A stretch of 64,000 nucleotides of DNA from Hansfordia pulvinata (taxonomy: Eukaryota > Ascomycota > Sordariomycetes > Xylariales), in the NCBI GenBank assembly GCA_006538405.1, contig BJKQ01000001.1, positions 3,720,001-3,784,000 on the forward strand, read 5' to 3'. Positions 1 to 11,147 of this stretch are shown in pieces. Under the pieces are notes generated by a model that did no database searches, was not told the DNA's origin, and worked only from the letters and a program-made list of their open reading frames with translations. Position 1 is the stretch's first letter. Every line of letters begins with the position of its first letter. The position numbers were made by a program, and so were the translations under genes.

Positions 1-621
1 GACCTCCCATTGAGCTTCCAAATCCAAGGGGGAGACTGAGGGCGGAAACCGAAAGTAAAAGCATAAGCGATGCATGAGCGCCTGACTTACAGATTTTTGT
101 TTGATATTTATCCTCACGTTCAGTCAGGCTCTTCAGGTTTCTTTGGGTTGGAGTTCTGCCCGTTTTTCTCGTAGCGTTCATTTCCATTCACCTTGCAGCA
201 CAAAGAGTACGGGTAGGCAAGGAAAATTCCGGAAAATGTGCACACGCTCCGCCAGGTCTTGTCCAATTCGATAAGCCCGTGATGCAGTTCAGTAACCCGC
301 TCGGCTTCAAAGAGTCAAAACACAAACAGGACAAGATATCCGGGCTTCCTAAAAAGCCAAGTCTCGGACGATCCAGGGCATGCGCAAAGTCATCAGTCGA
401 ATTTTGAACCCATCCCGCCCGTCTTTTGAATTCTCAGCATCGGGTATCCACGCCTGGTAACGCCGCATTAGTGCAATGCATTTCCCTTTGCTGCACTACA
501 AGGTAATAAATTACAAGGTTTTCCCACCGCATGGCCGATTCGTATGTCCCACCCGGTTACCCGGTTTCCAAGGCGCTTCGTCCAAGACGCACAGAAAAGA
601 ATGCATGGGACGCCTTCCGCT
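1..621. other. Left edge, 3' flank of NUP49; no gene seen
   Basis: No long or recognisable reading frame lies on either strand here. It is the downstream flank of the minus-strand gene that ends at 622. A gene continuing from outside the window is not supported. Confidence 0.6.
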
Positions 622-2348
622 CTAGTATACTCCGCTGCGGTCAGTGGGGTTGGTGCCGAGGAACTCGCCGACCTGGAGGCCCATCATGCCCTCCCTGGCG
701 CTGCCGACGTCGGCGGCGACCTTGAGGATGCTCTGCTCGAACTCGCGCAGGACGGTGACGAGCTCCTGGATCCTGTCGTCGGCGCTGGGCGTGGAGCCGT
801 TTTTTGTGGCCATCATCCTCTGCAGCTGCTCGACGAGCCCGTCCTGGACGCCGTGCATGTGCGACTCGATCTCGCCCAGGTTGCTCTGGTATTTGCGCAG
901 CTGCTCGTCCATGTCGTCGGCCGTCTTGGAGAAGAAGCCCACCAGGTCCTGCCCGTCCGTCTCTGTGTTGGCGGTGCCCGCCGGAGTCTGCCGCGGCGCC
1001 CACAGGTTCGGCGTGTGGTACTGTTGCGGCAGCTTCAGGTTGTCGATGGCGCGGAAGCTCAGGCGCGCATGGTCGGCGTCCTGGTTGACCAGGGCGCGGG
1101 CGCCCTCGATCGCCTGCGCGTCCGACTCGAGCGCGTTGCGGGCCCCCTCGTACTTCCTCGTCACGAACTTGACGTCGTTGGGCACGTTCTCCAGCATGTC
1201 GCCGTGGGCCGGCATGAAGGACTGCAGCTCCTCCTGGTGCGAGATTTGGCCGAGGATGAACTTGTCAATGTCCTCGACCGTCTTTTGCAGGTTCTCCTGC
1301 AGATCGCTGAAGCGCGTGGTGCCCTTGATGTTAGACAGGTCTATACGCACACCGGGGACCGTCTGCTGCTGGGTGGACTGGCCCAAGCCGCCGCCGCTGG
1401 AAATCGGAAAGTTAGTTATCATCTCAGTGTAGCGCAGATTCGATCGATGGACATACAGAATGCTTCCTGCCGGCTTGGGCTGCTGAGCAGTCTGCCCAAA
1501 TAGACTGGGGGTGCTGGTCGAGGTCTGGGTCTGGGTTGCGCCGCCAAAAAGGCCGCCGCCCGCGGGTTGGGACTGCTGCGGTTGAGACTGCTGGGTGCTG
1601 GCGCCGAATAACCCACCCCCGGTAGCTTGCTGCGGTTGGGATTGTTGGGTGTTGGTGTTGGAGCCGAACAGTCCACCGCCGGTCGATTGCTGTGGTTGAG
1701 ATTGCTGCGCGTTGGATCCGAAAAGCCCTCCACCAGTCGATTGTTGCTGCTGCTGCGGCTGGGACTGCTGGTTGCTGGCCTGGCCGAATAGGCCGCCAGA
1801 CGAGGCGGCGGGTTGTGTGGTGTTGTTTGTGGCGTTGGCGCCACCAAACAGCGAGTTGCCCGTTTGTTGGGTTGAGTTGGCTGTGCTCGTAGCATTGTTG
1901 TTGTTGCTGCCAAAGAGGCCGCCGCCGGTGCTCTGTGTGGTGTTGCTGGTGCCTGCGTTTCCGAAGAGAGACGAGCCTGTCGCAGCGGGTTGTTGCTGGG
2001 TGGTGTTCGATGCGCCCCCGAAGAGACCGCCGGCACCAGTGTTGCTGGAGGCCGCCGGCTGCGTGGTGTTGCTGTTGCCGCCGCTATTGGGGTCGTCAGC
2101 ATCGCGTTGATCGTTTTCTGCTTTGCGCTTTGCGCCGCCCCCACCAAACATGGAGAAGAGGCTGGGCGTCTCCTCGGACTCTTTGAGATAACCCAAGGGC
2201 ATGATGAAGTCTTGCTCGACACGGGCGATGTATGCGGGCGAAGGAGCGCAAGCTGCTGGAAGAGGAGGAGGACATACAAGAGGCTGTTGGCCGAGCCGGT
2301 GTTGATGCTGAGACCGCCAGGGCCGCTGGTAGACCTGGCTAGACTCAT
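622..2348 (-). CDS. NUP49: Nucleoporin NUP49 (GLFG-repeat, Nup58/p58-p45 type)
   Basis: The predicted protein of 516 residues is the FG-nucleoporin that pairs with Nsp1 and Nup57 in the central transport channel of the nuclear pore. The gene model has three exons: 2348-2278, 2161-1457 and 1396-622. Both introns start GTATGT. The second (60 nt, 1456-1397) holds a CTAAC branch site and ends TTTCCAG. Skipping it removes an odd non-repeat stretch from the repeat domain. The N-terminal half is Asn/Gln/Thr-rich with many GLFG and SLFG motifs, the natively unfolded part that contacts transport receptors. The C-terminal half, from about residue 270, is predicted coiled coil, the part that assembles with Nsp1. 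The start at 2348 was chosen because splicing from it enters the repeat frame exactly. Nup57 is the main alternative, but the order of GLFG domain then helices with no further domain fits Nup49 better. The gene is divergent from FIP1. Confidence 0.88.
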
Positions 2349-3145
2349 GGCGACGGGGGAGTAGGAGCGGAAGCGGGAGCAGAGGCAGTGGGATACGGCT
2401 CGCTAGGGTCGCACTGGGGGTCAGGGATGCGTGCGTCGGGCTGTGATGTACTGTGCGACGTGGCGGCGCGAGGGATGGCAGCGTGTGGCGGATAGCTGCG
2501 TGCGTCGGTCGGCAAATGGGCGTGATGTGGGTGGAGGACCGCAGGCGGCGGCAGCGTTGGTCGTGATTGTTTACGGTGTGTTGGTTGCGCGATGCTGCAG
2601 ATCCTAAAAGTTGGCTGCCCGATCACCAATGATGGGGTGCTCCTGCCGCAGCTCAAGGGCGGCCGCGCTTGCCCTTTGCAGGGATGACCAAGGCAGCGAG
2701 CGCGTGTACCTCTACCCCATCTCGATGCGATGCCATCGCAAAACTGCCTCTGAAACCCGCATCGGTGAAGTCTTTCTACTTAGCATCTGAGAGCCACCTC
2801 CAGCTCCAGTGCCGTCTTGGGTACCTAGGTAGGCACATGTAGGTAACCTCCAGGGGCCTAGCTCAGCCTGGCACGCCTGGCTTGAGGGCCACCAGCGCTG
2901 TGGAGGGCCCGGAGCCACAGCGGATGATAGCTCCGGTTGGAGCTCACCCACTCGGTTCAGGTCGCGACCAGCACTGTACCTAATGCAGTAAACCGCCAGG
3001 CGCAATTGGCCACTCGGCAACCAACCGTCATCCCCAAAGGCACGTCTCTCAGCCACCAACCTCACCACTCCCGGTCGCCACAGCCGCGCTCTCGCACACC
3101 CCCCAGCCTCTGAACACTAGCCTCTCACACGCACATTCTTTCGCC
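2349..3145. promoter_or_regulatory. Divergent spacer NUP49 / FIP1
   Basis: About 0.8 kb separates the two start codons, so it must hold both 5' regions. Around 2818-2860 there is a cluster of GGTACCTAGGTAGG-type words and a TACATGTA-like word that recur in other spacers of this window. No TATA box is convincing. No gene is seen. Confidence 0.5.
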
Positions 3146-4286
3146 ATGGACGTCGACGACGACGACGATATCTACGACCCCCAGGAGTCCACCGACAGCC
3201 CTGCCGTGCCGACCCCGTCTGCGCCTGCCGACGCGCCGCAGCAGGATGGGCAGGAAAAGGAGCTTGAGGAGGGCGAGGAGGAGGACGAGGGCGCCGAGAT
3301 GGAGGAAGACGATTCCGTACGCTGCTATCTGCCCGCTCCCTGGTGGCCTGAACCTCCGCTACGGAAGTGCTGACCGCACTCCCTTCACAGGATGTAGATA
3401 TCATCACAGAACGCAACGACGGCTCCAACGCGCCACCTCCCACGTCAGTACCAGTCGCTGTTCCCGTCTTTCGCTGCATCTTTCCTGACCCGTCTTCAGA
3501 CAACCTCGCTATAGCGACATCCGCAACATTCCCCAAAGATCTACATCCACAGACGCCGCCGCCAAGCCGGCCGCTTCCAAGAAGGAAGACGACTCGTCAA
3601 AGTCCTTAGCTGCGCACTCCAGCTCCGCGGCCAACGACGATCTGCGAAAGACGTCGACCTCGAACGTCGACGTGCATGCGGTGCCTGTCTACAAGCCCAA
3701 TGGCAAGCCTATAACCCAGGTCAACATCGACCAGGACCTTCCCGATAACGAGAAGCCATGGCGCAAACCGGGCACGGATATCAGCGACTACTTCAACTAC
3801 GGGTTCGACGAATTCACCTGGACCATGTACGCCCAGAAGCAGAGCGACATCCGCAACGAGTACAGCCAGGACGCCATCGCGCAGAACAACAAGAAGATGA
3901 TGGAGGACATGCAGATGATGATGATGGGCGGCATGCCGCCGATGCCGGGCGGAGGCGGCGCTGCCTCGGGCGGCGGCGCCCCTGCGATGCCCGCGATGCC
4001 CAGCGCCGATGGCATGCCTCCGGAGATGCAGGCGATGATGCAGCAGATGATGGCGTCCGGGATGGACCCCAGCCAGATGGACCCCTCTGCCATGTTCGCC
4101 GGCATGCAGGGCGCCGGCGGCAACGCTTCCGGTGGCCAGGGCGGCCAGAATCAGAATTTCGCTGGGGGCAACCAAGGCTTTGGTAACAATCAGAACCAAG
4201 GTTACGGTTTCGAACAAGGCATGGGCCGTGGTGGTGCTGGAGGAGGCTTTGGTGGCCGTGGACGCGGTGGCCGAAGGAACTGGTAG
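3146..4286 (+). CDS. FIP1: FIP1, pre-mRNA 3'-end polyadenylation factor subunit
   Basis: Fip1 is an unstructured scaffold of the nuclear cleavage and polyadenylation factor that tethers poly(A) polymerase. The model has exons 3146-3316, 3391-3443 and 3500-4286, giving 336 residues. Both introns are short (74 and 56 nt) with GTACGC and GTCAGT donors and CAG acceptors. The joins restore a continuous frame through residue 75. The diagnostic Fip1 motif lies at about residues 160-197 and begins KPWRKPG, followed by a YFNYGF.EFTW core. The N-terminus is strongly acidic (Asp/Glu runs at 3-12 and about 35-55). The tail after the motif is Met/Gly/Pro-rich and ends in RGG-like Gly/Arg repeats, as in other filamentous fungi. 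The start codon is the first ATG after a plausible leader and sits in a CGCCATGG context. Two small internal exons make this gene easy to mis-predict. Confidence 0.93.
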
Positions 4287-5593
4287 CCACTGCTTGGAGG
4301 CCGTCATCAACAGCTTTACCTGCCTGAATGCCACAGTACATTAGGTTGTGTCTCGTGCTGATCGTGGGGGCTGATTTCGACACCAGGTTGCGATGCGTGT
4401 TACACTCGCTCCAGAAGCCTTTGTTGACAGTTTCACGCGCATCGACCGCCCGATCAGTCTGTCATGTCTGACCGGGTTATAAGAGGCTGGATGTCGTCGC
4501 AGCAATGCGCAGCCATGGAACGTTACGCTCCGGCAGTCCTCGATCCTGCGAGGAGCGAAAATGGACTTGTCGACAAAACTGCATGATCCCCGAGCGATGA
4601 CCCGGGCGCGGAACGGAGGGATGGGTCATGTTGGCAACGAAGGGAGGTGTTTTGGAACCAGGATAGCGATGACGGGGCGTTCCTGGCAAGCAGTATCTGG
4701 AACAGCATGCTTATCTCCCCGAGCTTTTAGCCCTCACACTATCGAAGGCTGATATGTCTGCGGGCAAAGTAGCACGAATAAACAACTTGGGCTCTTGGCC
4801 CTATCGCTCGCACCTTGTCACAGGGCAGACCGGCTTTCATCTTTCCCACGTGAAAGCGCATCCTTTACCATTGCCCGACGCTCAGTTTCCGTGCATGGGC
4901 GAAGAGTCATGTGAACACCGCGAGGCGGAGCGAGCCGCTGTGGCAGATCATCCAACCAGAAGCACGAACGATGACACGCGCATGGCCCCGCGTTCCACCG
5001 GCGCCGCGCACTCGCCATCCATGGATCGCCGTACAAAGTGATCAGAGCTCGTAGGTAGAATGCCGTCTCCCAAACCCGGCTGGATCCCGAGGCATGACTC
5101 GCTCCGGTATACTCGTAGGCCGCACCCGGCCGTACTGCCTTGAAGCACGTGGGGCTTATCGTTGGCCCGCCGCGGCGCCGCGCCCCTCCTCCTCCCCTCC
5201 CCCGGGGAATACGTACCTTGTGTCGGGAACGAGGGGTGGGGCGCCGGTTGTCCGGAGAAGCCGAGCCACCCGCGCCCGCCGCCGCCGCAATCATCGCTGC
5301 AGCCGCCACCGCGTCAGCATTTAGGATCCTGGCACGGGGTTGTGTTGTGTCTTTAGCACATGTGATGAGCGGTTCCAGCCACTGAAATAGTGCTCCGGTG
5401 GGTGGGGCCGGGGGTCTGGCGAGCTTTGCCTGTCATAAGTGTGCGCACTGACTTATGGAGAGTGAGTTGCATTGAAGGAGTACGAGTAGGTACCTAGCTA
5501 TACTTGAATAGCGGGTATCTAAGAGGAAGGGGTGAGCATTGGGTAGCTTGAGCCGGATTTTTCGCCATCATGCCACCACAAAAGGGGAACAGA
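4287..5593. other. Convergent spacer; no gene seen
   Basis: About 1.3 kb separates the FIP1 stop from the stop of the next minus-strand gene. Short frames here have no recognisable protein features. Copies of the octamer discussed in the findings lie at 5110 and 5481, the latter next to a TAGGTACCTA word. Confidence 0.55.
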
Positions 5594-6603
5594 TTATTCG
5601 AGGTCGTCGAGGTCGATCTCAGGCCATCCGAGCCGCCGGCGCAGGTTCGGTATCCACTCGCGCAGGTGGGTGCGGCCCTCGGCAAAGTCCTCGTAGAACT
5701 CGCGGAAGAGGTCGGGCAGGGCGGCGCGGTCGAGGAAGCCGTCCTCGTCGACATACTCGCCGATGTAGATGACGTTGGAGATGGCGAAGGCCCCGATCCT
5801 CCGGGTCACGTTGCGCGCGTAGAGGCGCATGAAGGCCTCGAGCATGACGTGGGCGCGCTGGGCCACGACGGCGTCGCCCCGGGGCGAGGAGGGGTGGACG
5901 CCGCAGCCGCGGCCGGGCCGGTCGGGCGGGGGCAGGACTTGTTCGTCGATGGCGCGGACCGCGTATGAGGGGAGGAGGAGTCCTCCGTGGGTGGTGGGCA
6001 TCTCGAGGGGCGGGAGGAAGGGGAGCGTCTCCGACTGCGGGTAGAGAGCCACTGTGGCCTCGCTGCCCTTGATGTGTAAGTGGAGGGCCGGGTGCGGGCT
6101 CAGTCGCTTGGGCGAGTGCCCGGACAGGCAGGCGTTCTCATCCGCGCACGGCTCAACCCACTCGAGCAATGCCCATGCCTCCAAAGCCTGGCGGAGGTTT
6201 TGGTCCGGGACGATAAAGTCCACAGACTTGATTCGGCTCGCAGGTCAGTTGATTCCACCAGCGTCTATTCTGTCTTCCAAGAAGAGGGGGGAGATCTGCG
6301 GAAGGAGAGATGGGAAGGAAGAGAAGTAGGTAGATGGCGCACCGCGACGATGGTGGGAACACCATAGAGTTGGAGGAGGCAGTGGCCCCAAAGGATCCCT
6401 GGGACGTTGATGGAGTGCAGGGCTTCGGCAAGGGCAGCGATGGGCCCCTCTTCGGACTCCCTGGTCCCTGAGGAAATAGGACCAGTGTCGAGTGAGACCG
6501 ACGAGACGGGATGAATGGAATTCAACGAACGGGCATAATGGGAAGCGGCAAGTGTTTGCAACGAGGCTGGAGTCAATGGGGCGCAAGTACGTACATGGAT
6601 CAA
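5594..6603 (-). CDS. Nucleotidyltransferase-fold-like fungal protein, 5' end unresolved
   Basis: Two exons are supported. The 3' exon is 6226-5594. The upstream exon ends at 6343, with an intron of 116 nt (6342-6227, donor GTGCGC, acceptor CAAG). Splicing joins a segment ending YGVPTIVA to one starting SVDFIVPD. That pattern of small residues, a GVPT turn and a DF.VPD strand is typical of uncharacterised fungal proteins with a nucleotidyltransferase-like core. The first metal-binding Asp expected in this motif appears to be Ser. The rest (about 210 residues) has no other recognised domain. No in-frame ATG exists between the upstream stop (TAG at 6612-6610) and the conserved region, so 6603 only marks the end of the open frame. 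The true start may lie in an unseen upstream exon, or the start may be lost. The assignment rests on pattern recall, not a search. Confidence 0.5.
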
Positions 6604-7692
6604 ATGTACCTACATGTAGGCAGGTCCAGAGGTAAGGTATGTGTGATGTGTGTGTACCTCCTTCTTGGGTGCGCGTAGGTACACATTGGTGCAGGCAGCG
6701 TCTACTTGTACGAGTATCCCGGCGCTTATATTTACGTGCAACGCTGTTGGTCTTGTTTCACCCAACATCAAGCACCCAACATGTAGCATTAGCATTCCGG
6801 GGCCGCAAACGGTCTTGAAGCATTGCGTCCTGAGCTGCTGCCAAGTTAGTGCGCGAGGAATTCTACGGGTTCCTTGGCCGCGCGCTTCGGTGACCACCGT
6901 TGACCCTTCGGGATCACGACATCAATAGGCCCATCGCCGCATCTGGCGGGTCTCTCGTGCTGTGAAGGGTCAACCCACTGACGGTCATGGTATCATTCGA
7001 AGCCACGGAGGCCTCGACATGCCCTGTGCATCATCAGCTCGAATCCCACAATCTATCCATCTTATGATACGTCGCCCTGACTTGGCTGGCACACCTGGTC
7101 CGCGGCAATACGGGCTTGTATGAAGCTGGCCGCCGCATGCCCCCGCCTGCATACGTCGGTCGTGAGCCGTGTGATGTCTATGAGGGCCGAGTCTGTTGGT
7201 CTGCATCCGGATGCGAAGCTGACCGCCGTGTACAAAGCTCTCTTTGACGGATCCACGGCCTCAAATGCAACAAAGTGTTGGGGGCATGTATGTTGGTTCT
7301 TTCCTCGGCGCCTTCCTTGAACATCTTGGTGATACGCCTCATACACCACTAGGTACCTGGTAGTCCCTTTGAGGCCCTTCCAGGGTTTCAACAGCGGCCA
7401 GCCGCATCAGTGTACGATTTCTGTGGGCAGGGGCGTCTATCCCGACGGTAGTAGAGGATCATAGCCAACACGGCCCAGATCGCACACGTCTCTCTTCTCA
7501 GGCTCGGATGGTCAACACGAACAGTTTCATCTGATGATTCACGGCCTTGATGTTGCCTATACATTCACCTTGCAATCTTGAGCCTCTGGAGGGTTTGCAT
7601 ATACGCATTAGCTCCGAGCCCCCTAGCAATCCTCAGAATCACTTCGTCTTTCCAGCACAAAACTTCAGTTCCCATCCCACGACTCGCGCATC
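6604..7692. other. Divergent spacer between two nucleotidyltransferase-like genes
   Basis: About 1.1 kb. It may hide the missing first exon of the minus-strand gene. An open frame on the minus strand at 7391-7062 lacks an ATG start and any recognised motif. An octamer copy lies at 6709, and TAGGTACCT words lie near 7350. Confidence 0.45.
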
Positions 7693-8543
7693 ATGTCCTC
7701 GGTCGACAACAACAGACCCCGTACCCGGCAGGAGCTGACCGAAGCAGCAGCAGAAATCATCGGCGCAGAAATCATCGGCATCCTAAAGGGGATGCCGCAG
7801 TGACTTGATGCAAAGATTGCTGTCATCGGTGGTCTTGCTTTGTGGACCTACTTGCCTTCGGGCCGGACCACTCAAGTATGTGAGATATGCCGAACCTTGC
7901 ACCAGACCTTGCATAAAAATTTGACTTTTGCTGTGGCTACTCCAATCGCTCACGCCTAGAAAACATTTACATGTAGGACATTAATTTCATCGCCACCGTT
8001 ATGGATGCGCCCAAGGGGGTGAAGCGAGACCTCCTCGCTCTCCCAAACACGCGCTTCATCGAACGTGCCCAATCGTTCTATTACATTGCTCGCAACGGGT
8101 GCCCGATTCCTGTCGACATCTGCGCAGCTCGTGAAGTGCGCTGTGTTTTGTTCTGTCCCCCCTGAAATTGCTGGAAGAAGGAGTCGAGGAAGCTAATCAT
8201 GTTTTTATTTTTTTTATATTCTTTTTCCACGCGCAACCAGTCTCCGTACGTGCCGTCAGCTGCAATGACAGTGCGGCAGATTCCTCCCGGGCATGTCCCA
8301 TTTATATCCGCGGTCGATCTTCTCGTCTTCAAGATCAACAGCTGTGGCCTCAGGCCCACGGTACTGAAGCGACGCACAGACGCAAGCGATGCGGAACAAT
8401 TGGCGCAGGAACTGGAGACGGGGGGAGGGGGTGGAATCCGTCTGACGGCTGCTCAGCGCAATGTAGTCGAGACCGGGCTTCCGGCCGTGGTGAAGTATGG
8501 CAACTGGCCCGCGGACAAGTGGAGGAACAAGCTGGGCCTCTAG
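7693..8543 (+). pseudogene. Nucleotidyltransferase-fold-like gene with an in-frame TGA
   Basis: Three exons, 7693-7875, 7977-8135 and 8241-8543, all in phase 0, give 214 sense or stop codons before the final TAG. The product resembles a common uncharacterised fungal family. It has an AVIGGLALW strand (codons 43-51), then GRTTQ joined by splicing to DINF, which looks like the MNT/AbiEii-type signature GG...D.[DE]. A conserved YVP..A segment and a VDLLVFKI segment follow. Codon 37 (7801-7803) is TGA, just before the conserved strand. The flanking frame on both sides is the expected one, and no plausible intron removes only this codon. It may be a nonsense mutation (for example C to T in CGA), a base-call error or an unusual intron. 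The second acidic residue of the motif is Asn here. The intron donors are GTATGT and GTGCGC. Confidence 0.55.
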
Positions 8544-8805
8544 TGCAGGTCTCAGCAACATCCCGACTCTCGAAGCAGCGTTGCATGCAATCGCGCCTCA
8601 CGGAGGAGTCCTGAGCGGTTGGGAAGTCGGGAGTTTTTGGTGCATGCTGGATCATGCAACTTGTGTATTAATCTGTACTTTTATTTATCGCCTTGCCGGA
8701 GAGCACGTGTCACACCCGATCCATGCCTCTCTACATGCCGACCGAACCCACGTTTTGTGACCCTGATACCTACCTATGGATTACACGTCTGCCACCGTAC
8801 CGGAC

Positions 8806-9666
8806 TCAGATTTCCACCACCTTGGACTCGTCAAACGCTTGGGCCTGGGCGAAGTAATACCCTCGCTGGTTGGCCAACAGGCGGAGCGGGGGCGAGCCGG
8901 GCGCCGCGCGGTCGAGTGCAAAGTCGCAGTTGAAGTGCGTGTGGCCGAAGGCCCAGAGTCTGGTCAGCGGGCTGGCGAAGCAGCGCTCGGCGGAGAGGTC
9001 GGTGGCGAAGGCGCTGGAGATGCGGCTGTGCGCGTGCCTGGGATCGGCGGCCCTGGCGTCGCGGGTCGGGCTCCAGTGCGTGAGAATGACGACGACGGTC
9101 TGGGGAGCAGCAGCAGCCTCCTGGCTTGGGGGTTCGTCGTGGCTCTCCTCCTCCAGCGCAGACACCTGGGCGTTGAGCCACGCGAGATCGCGCGCGTGGG
9201 CCTGGTTGTGCGCGTCGACGTCCCAGTCCCCCGAGAACAGAAAGTCATTCAGGCCCATGCCCACGTCGTCGCGGCACTCGGCGGGCACCGACGAGAACAG
9301 GCTGCAGCCCAGGACCGTGACGGGCCGGCCGCGCGTGTGCTGCTCTGGAACCCTGTAAGCGCCGCGGTCGAGCAAGACAAAGTCGCCTACCGTGCCGTCG
9401 GCGGCAAAGGTCTCCTCGAAGCGACGCAGAGTCGCCAGGGTGGTGGGCCAGTCGGAGTGGTAGGCCTCGTGGTTGCCGGGGACAAACAGGATGGCGCGAA
9501 AGCGGGCAAGGTGGCGCGCCAAGAAGGCCATGTAGTCCGCCTCATGCTGCACGACGTTGCCTACATCGCCCAGCAAGGCGAGGTAAGGCGCGGTTGGCAC
9601 AATGTCGAAAATGTCATAGGCCTTGGGCGATTCAAGGTGGAGGTCCGATAGAATCTGGATCTCCAT
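8806..9666 (-). CDS. Calcineurin-like metallophosphoesterase
   Basis: A single-exon gene of 286 residues with all the metal-binding motifs of the metallophosphoesterase superfamily. It has SDLHLE (Asp8, His10), LLGDVGN (Asp34), PGNHE (Asn65, His66), a later LTHWSP and a C-terminal GHTH. These residues coordinate a two-metal centre that hydrolyses phosphoester bonds. There is no signal peptide or membrane segment, so a cytosolic enzyme is likely. Similar short fungal proteins are annotated only as Ser/Thr phosphatase-like or Icc-type phosphoesterases, and the substrate cannot be read from sequence. The start at 9666 (context ACCATGG) places MEIQILSD directly at the first motif. The apparent earlier start at 9675 is TTG. 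The gene is convergent with the damaged gene ending at 8543, 262 nt away. Confidence 0.85.
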   Translation of the reverse strand: MEIQILSDLHLESPKAYDIFDIVPTAPYLALLGDVGNVVQHEADYMAFLARHLARFRAILFVPGNHEAYHSDWPTTLATLRRFEETFAADGTVGDFVLLDRGAYRVPEQHTRGRPVTVLGCSLFSSVPAECRDDVGMGLNDFLFSGDWDVDAHNQAHARDLAWLNAQVSALEEESHDEPPSQEAAAAPQTVVVILTHWSPTRDARAADPRHAHSRISSAFATDLSAERCFASPLTRLWAFGHTHFNCDFALDRAAPGSPPLRLLANQRGYYFAQAQAFDESKVVEI

Positions 9667-11088
9667 GGTATCCAATGGTGGGTAGTGCTGGGGTAGGTAC
9701 CGTAAGCAGTAAGGTACCTACCTAGGATGATCTGCTCTTTGTCTCGTCTTGGGTTGGGTTGGGTCGTGTGGGCTCAGGATGCAAACAACACACGAGGCAC
9801 ATCAATGGATCGGTAAAAGGAAAGTCCCGTGATCCGACTGCTCTTTGGTCAGTTGGAATGGCATTGATGAATGCGAATTACGGAGCGCGCGTACAAAGGC
9901 AACCACGGTATCGGGAGAAGGCACGTTCGACGCGGCGGTACACAGGTAGAAAGCGGGGTTTGGCGCTGGGACGGGTGTTGCGTTGGGTGTGTGGGTGAAA
10001 GAAACATGGAACATTCAATGTTGAACATACAGCCAAGGTACCTGAGGGACCAACTATGAGGCTGCTTATATTCCAAGTGCCTGCGCGCAACTGTACCTTT
10101 GCTTGCATCTTCTCGGACGTTTTGATGCGACTTGTGTTGCGGTTGATACTGGGTCTGTATTGACTGCTGCAGGAGGAGCCCCAACGGCATGGATTTCACC
10201 TCCAAGCTATCAGCCTTGGGCCCCTCTACCATATCAGGGGAGGTTCAAACAGTATTTCCACGCTTTATTTTGGCAGACGGTCCCTTAAATGTTTGATTTG
10301 ACCTATGCCGAACTGTTCAAAATGATGAGCGTTCAAACTTCTTAGAACTGTTTGCTCTTGCAGGCGTTTTCAAGCCGACCCAGGAATAGGAGAAGGGAAG
10401 GAGCCACCTAGTACGATAAGCAGGGCCATGTAGTTTGCCAGTCGTTCGGAGTAAGACTATGCAACCAATTTCATTAGATGCGCAATTGAAACAGACCCTA
10501 CATGAGAGCCGCCGCTTGATGACACGAGTAGTGGTGGTGGTGGTAATAATAAAAATGGCAGCGCGTGGATGGTCATAGTGTACCTACCTAAGGCAATTAC
10601 TGGCGCGGGCGGTGATGGTGTAAGGCGAAACGCTGTACTTTTGGGAACGTTTGGCAGAACAAGCAGTCATTGAACTACATGTACTTAGGTACCTACCAGG
10701 TATATACACAAAACTAAGTGGAAGCCTTTCGGAGTTTGAGAGGTATCGCACTTTGTGGAACATGAGCATTTATCGATCATGCTCTACTCGCAGCTGCCTA
10801 TATCACAGAACACCGACTCCACTTGTCTTTTCTCAAAATTATTGTGCATGTCTGGCTTCTGGTAGCACGTCTATCAGCACGGAGCCTTGTTGTAAACTAC
10901 TTATGTGTACGGAGTCCGGAGAGGGTTTGATGAGGCTAAAATAGTAACTCGGATGCGCCAAGTAGGTTGGGTGTTGACCCGATGGATGCCATGCCTCTTT
11001 CCACCAAGGGACCGGCGGGTCATGAAACCAGCCAATGCGAAGTCGTGTTCGGCGCACAAGGACGATCTGCGCTGTCTTGTCGTCTTGC

Positions 11089-11116
11089 ACGAACGAACGA
11101 ACGAACGAACGAACGA

Positions 11117-11144
<28 letters not shown>
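11089..11144. repeat. (GAAC)n tetranucleotide microsatellite, about 14 copies
   Basis: Perfect tandem copies of a 4-bp unit run for 56 nt. Peptides of repeated RTNE or SFVR type in this place are by-products. A shorter array of the same unit occurs at 62921-62942. Confidence 0.97.

Positions 11145-11147
<3 letters not shown>

Noticed and set aside
544..1503. Open frame of 319 codons on the plus strand
   Set aside because: Antisense to the NUP49 coiled-coil exon, which carries the recognisable protein.
7062..7391. Open frame of 109 codons on the minus strand between the two nucleotidyltransferase-like genes
   Set aside because: It starts without an ATG, has no family motif, and cannot be joined to the adjacent gene in frame by splice sites I can see.
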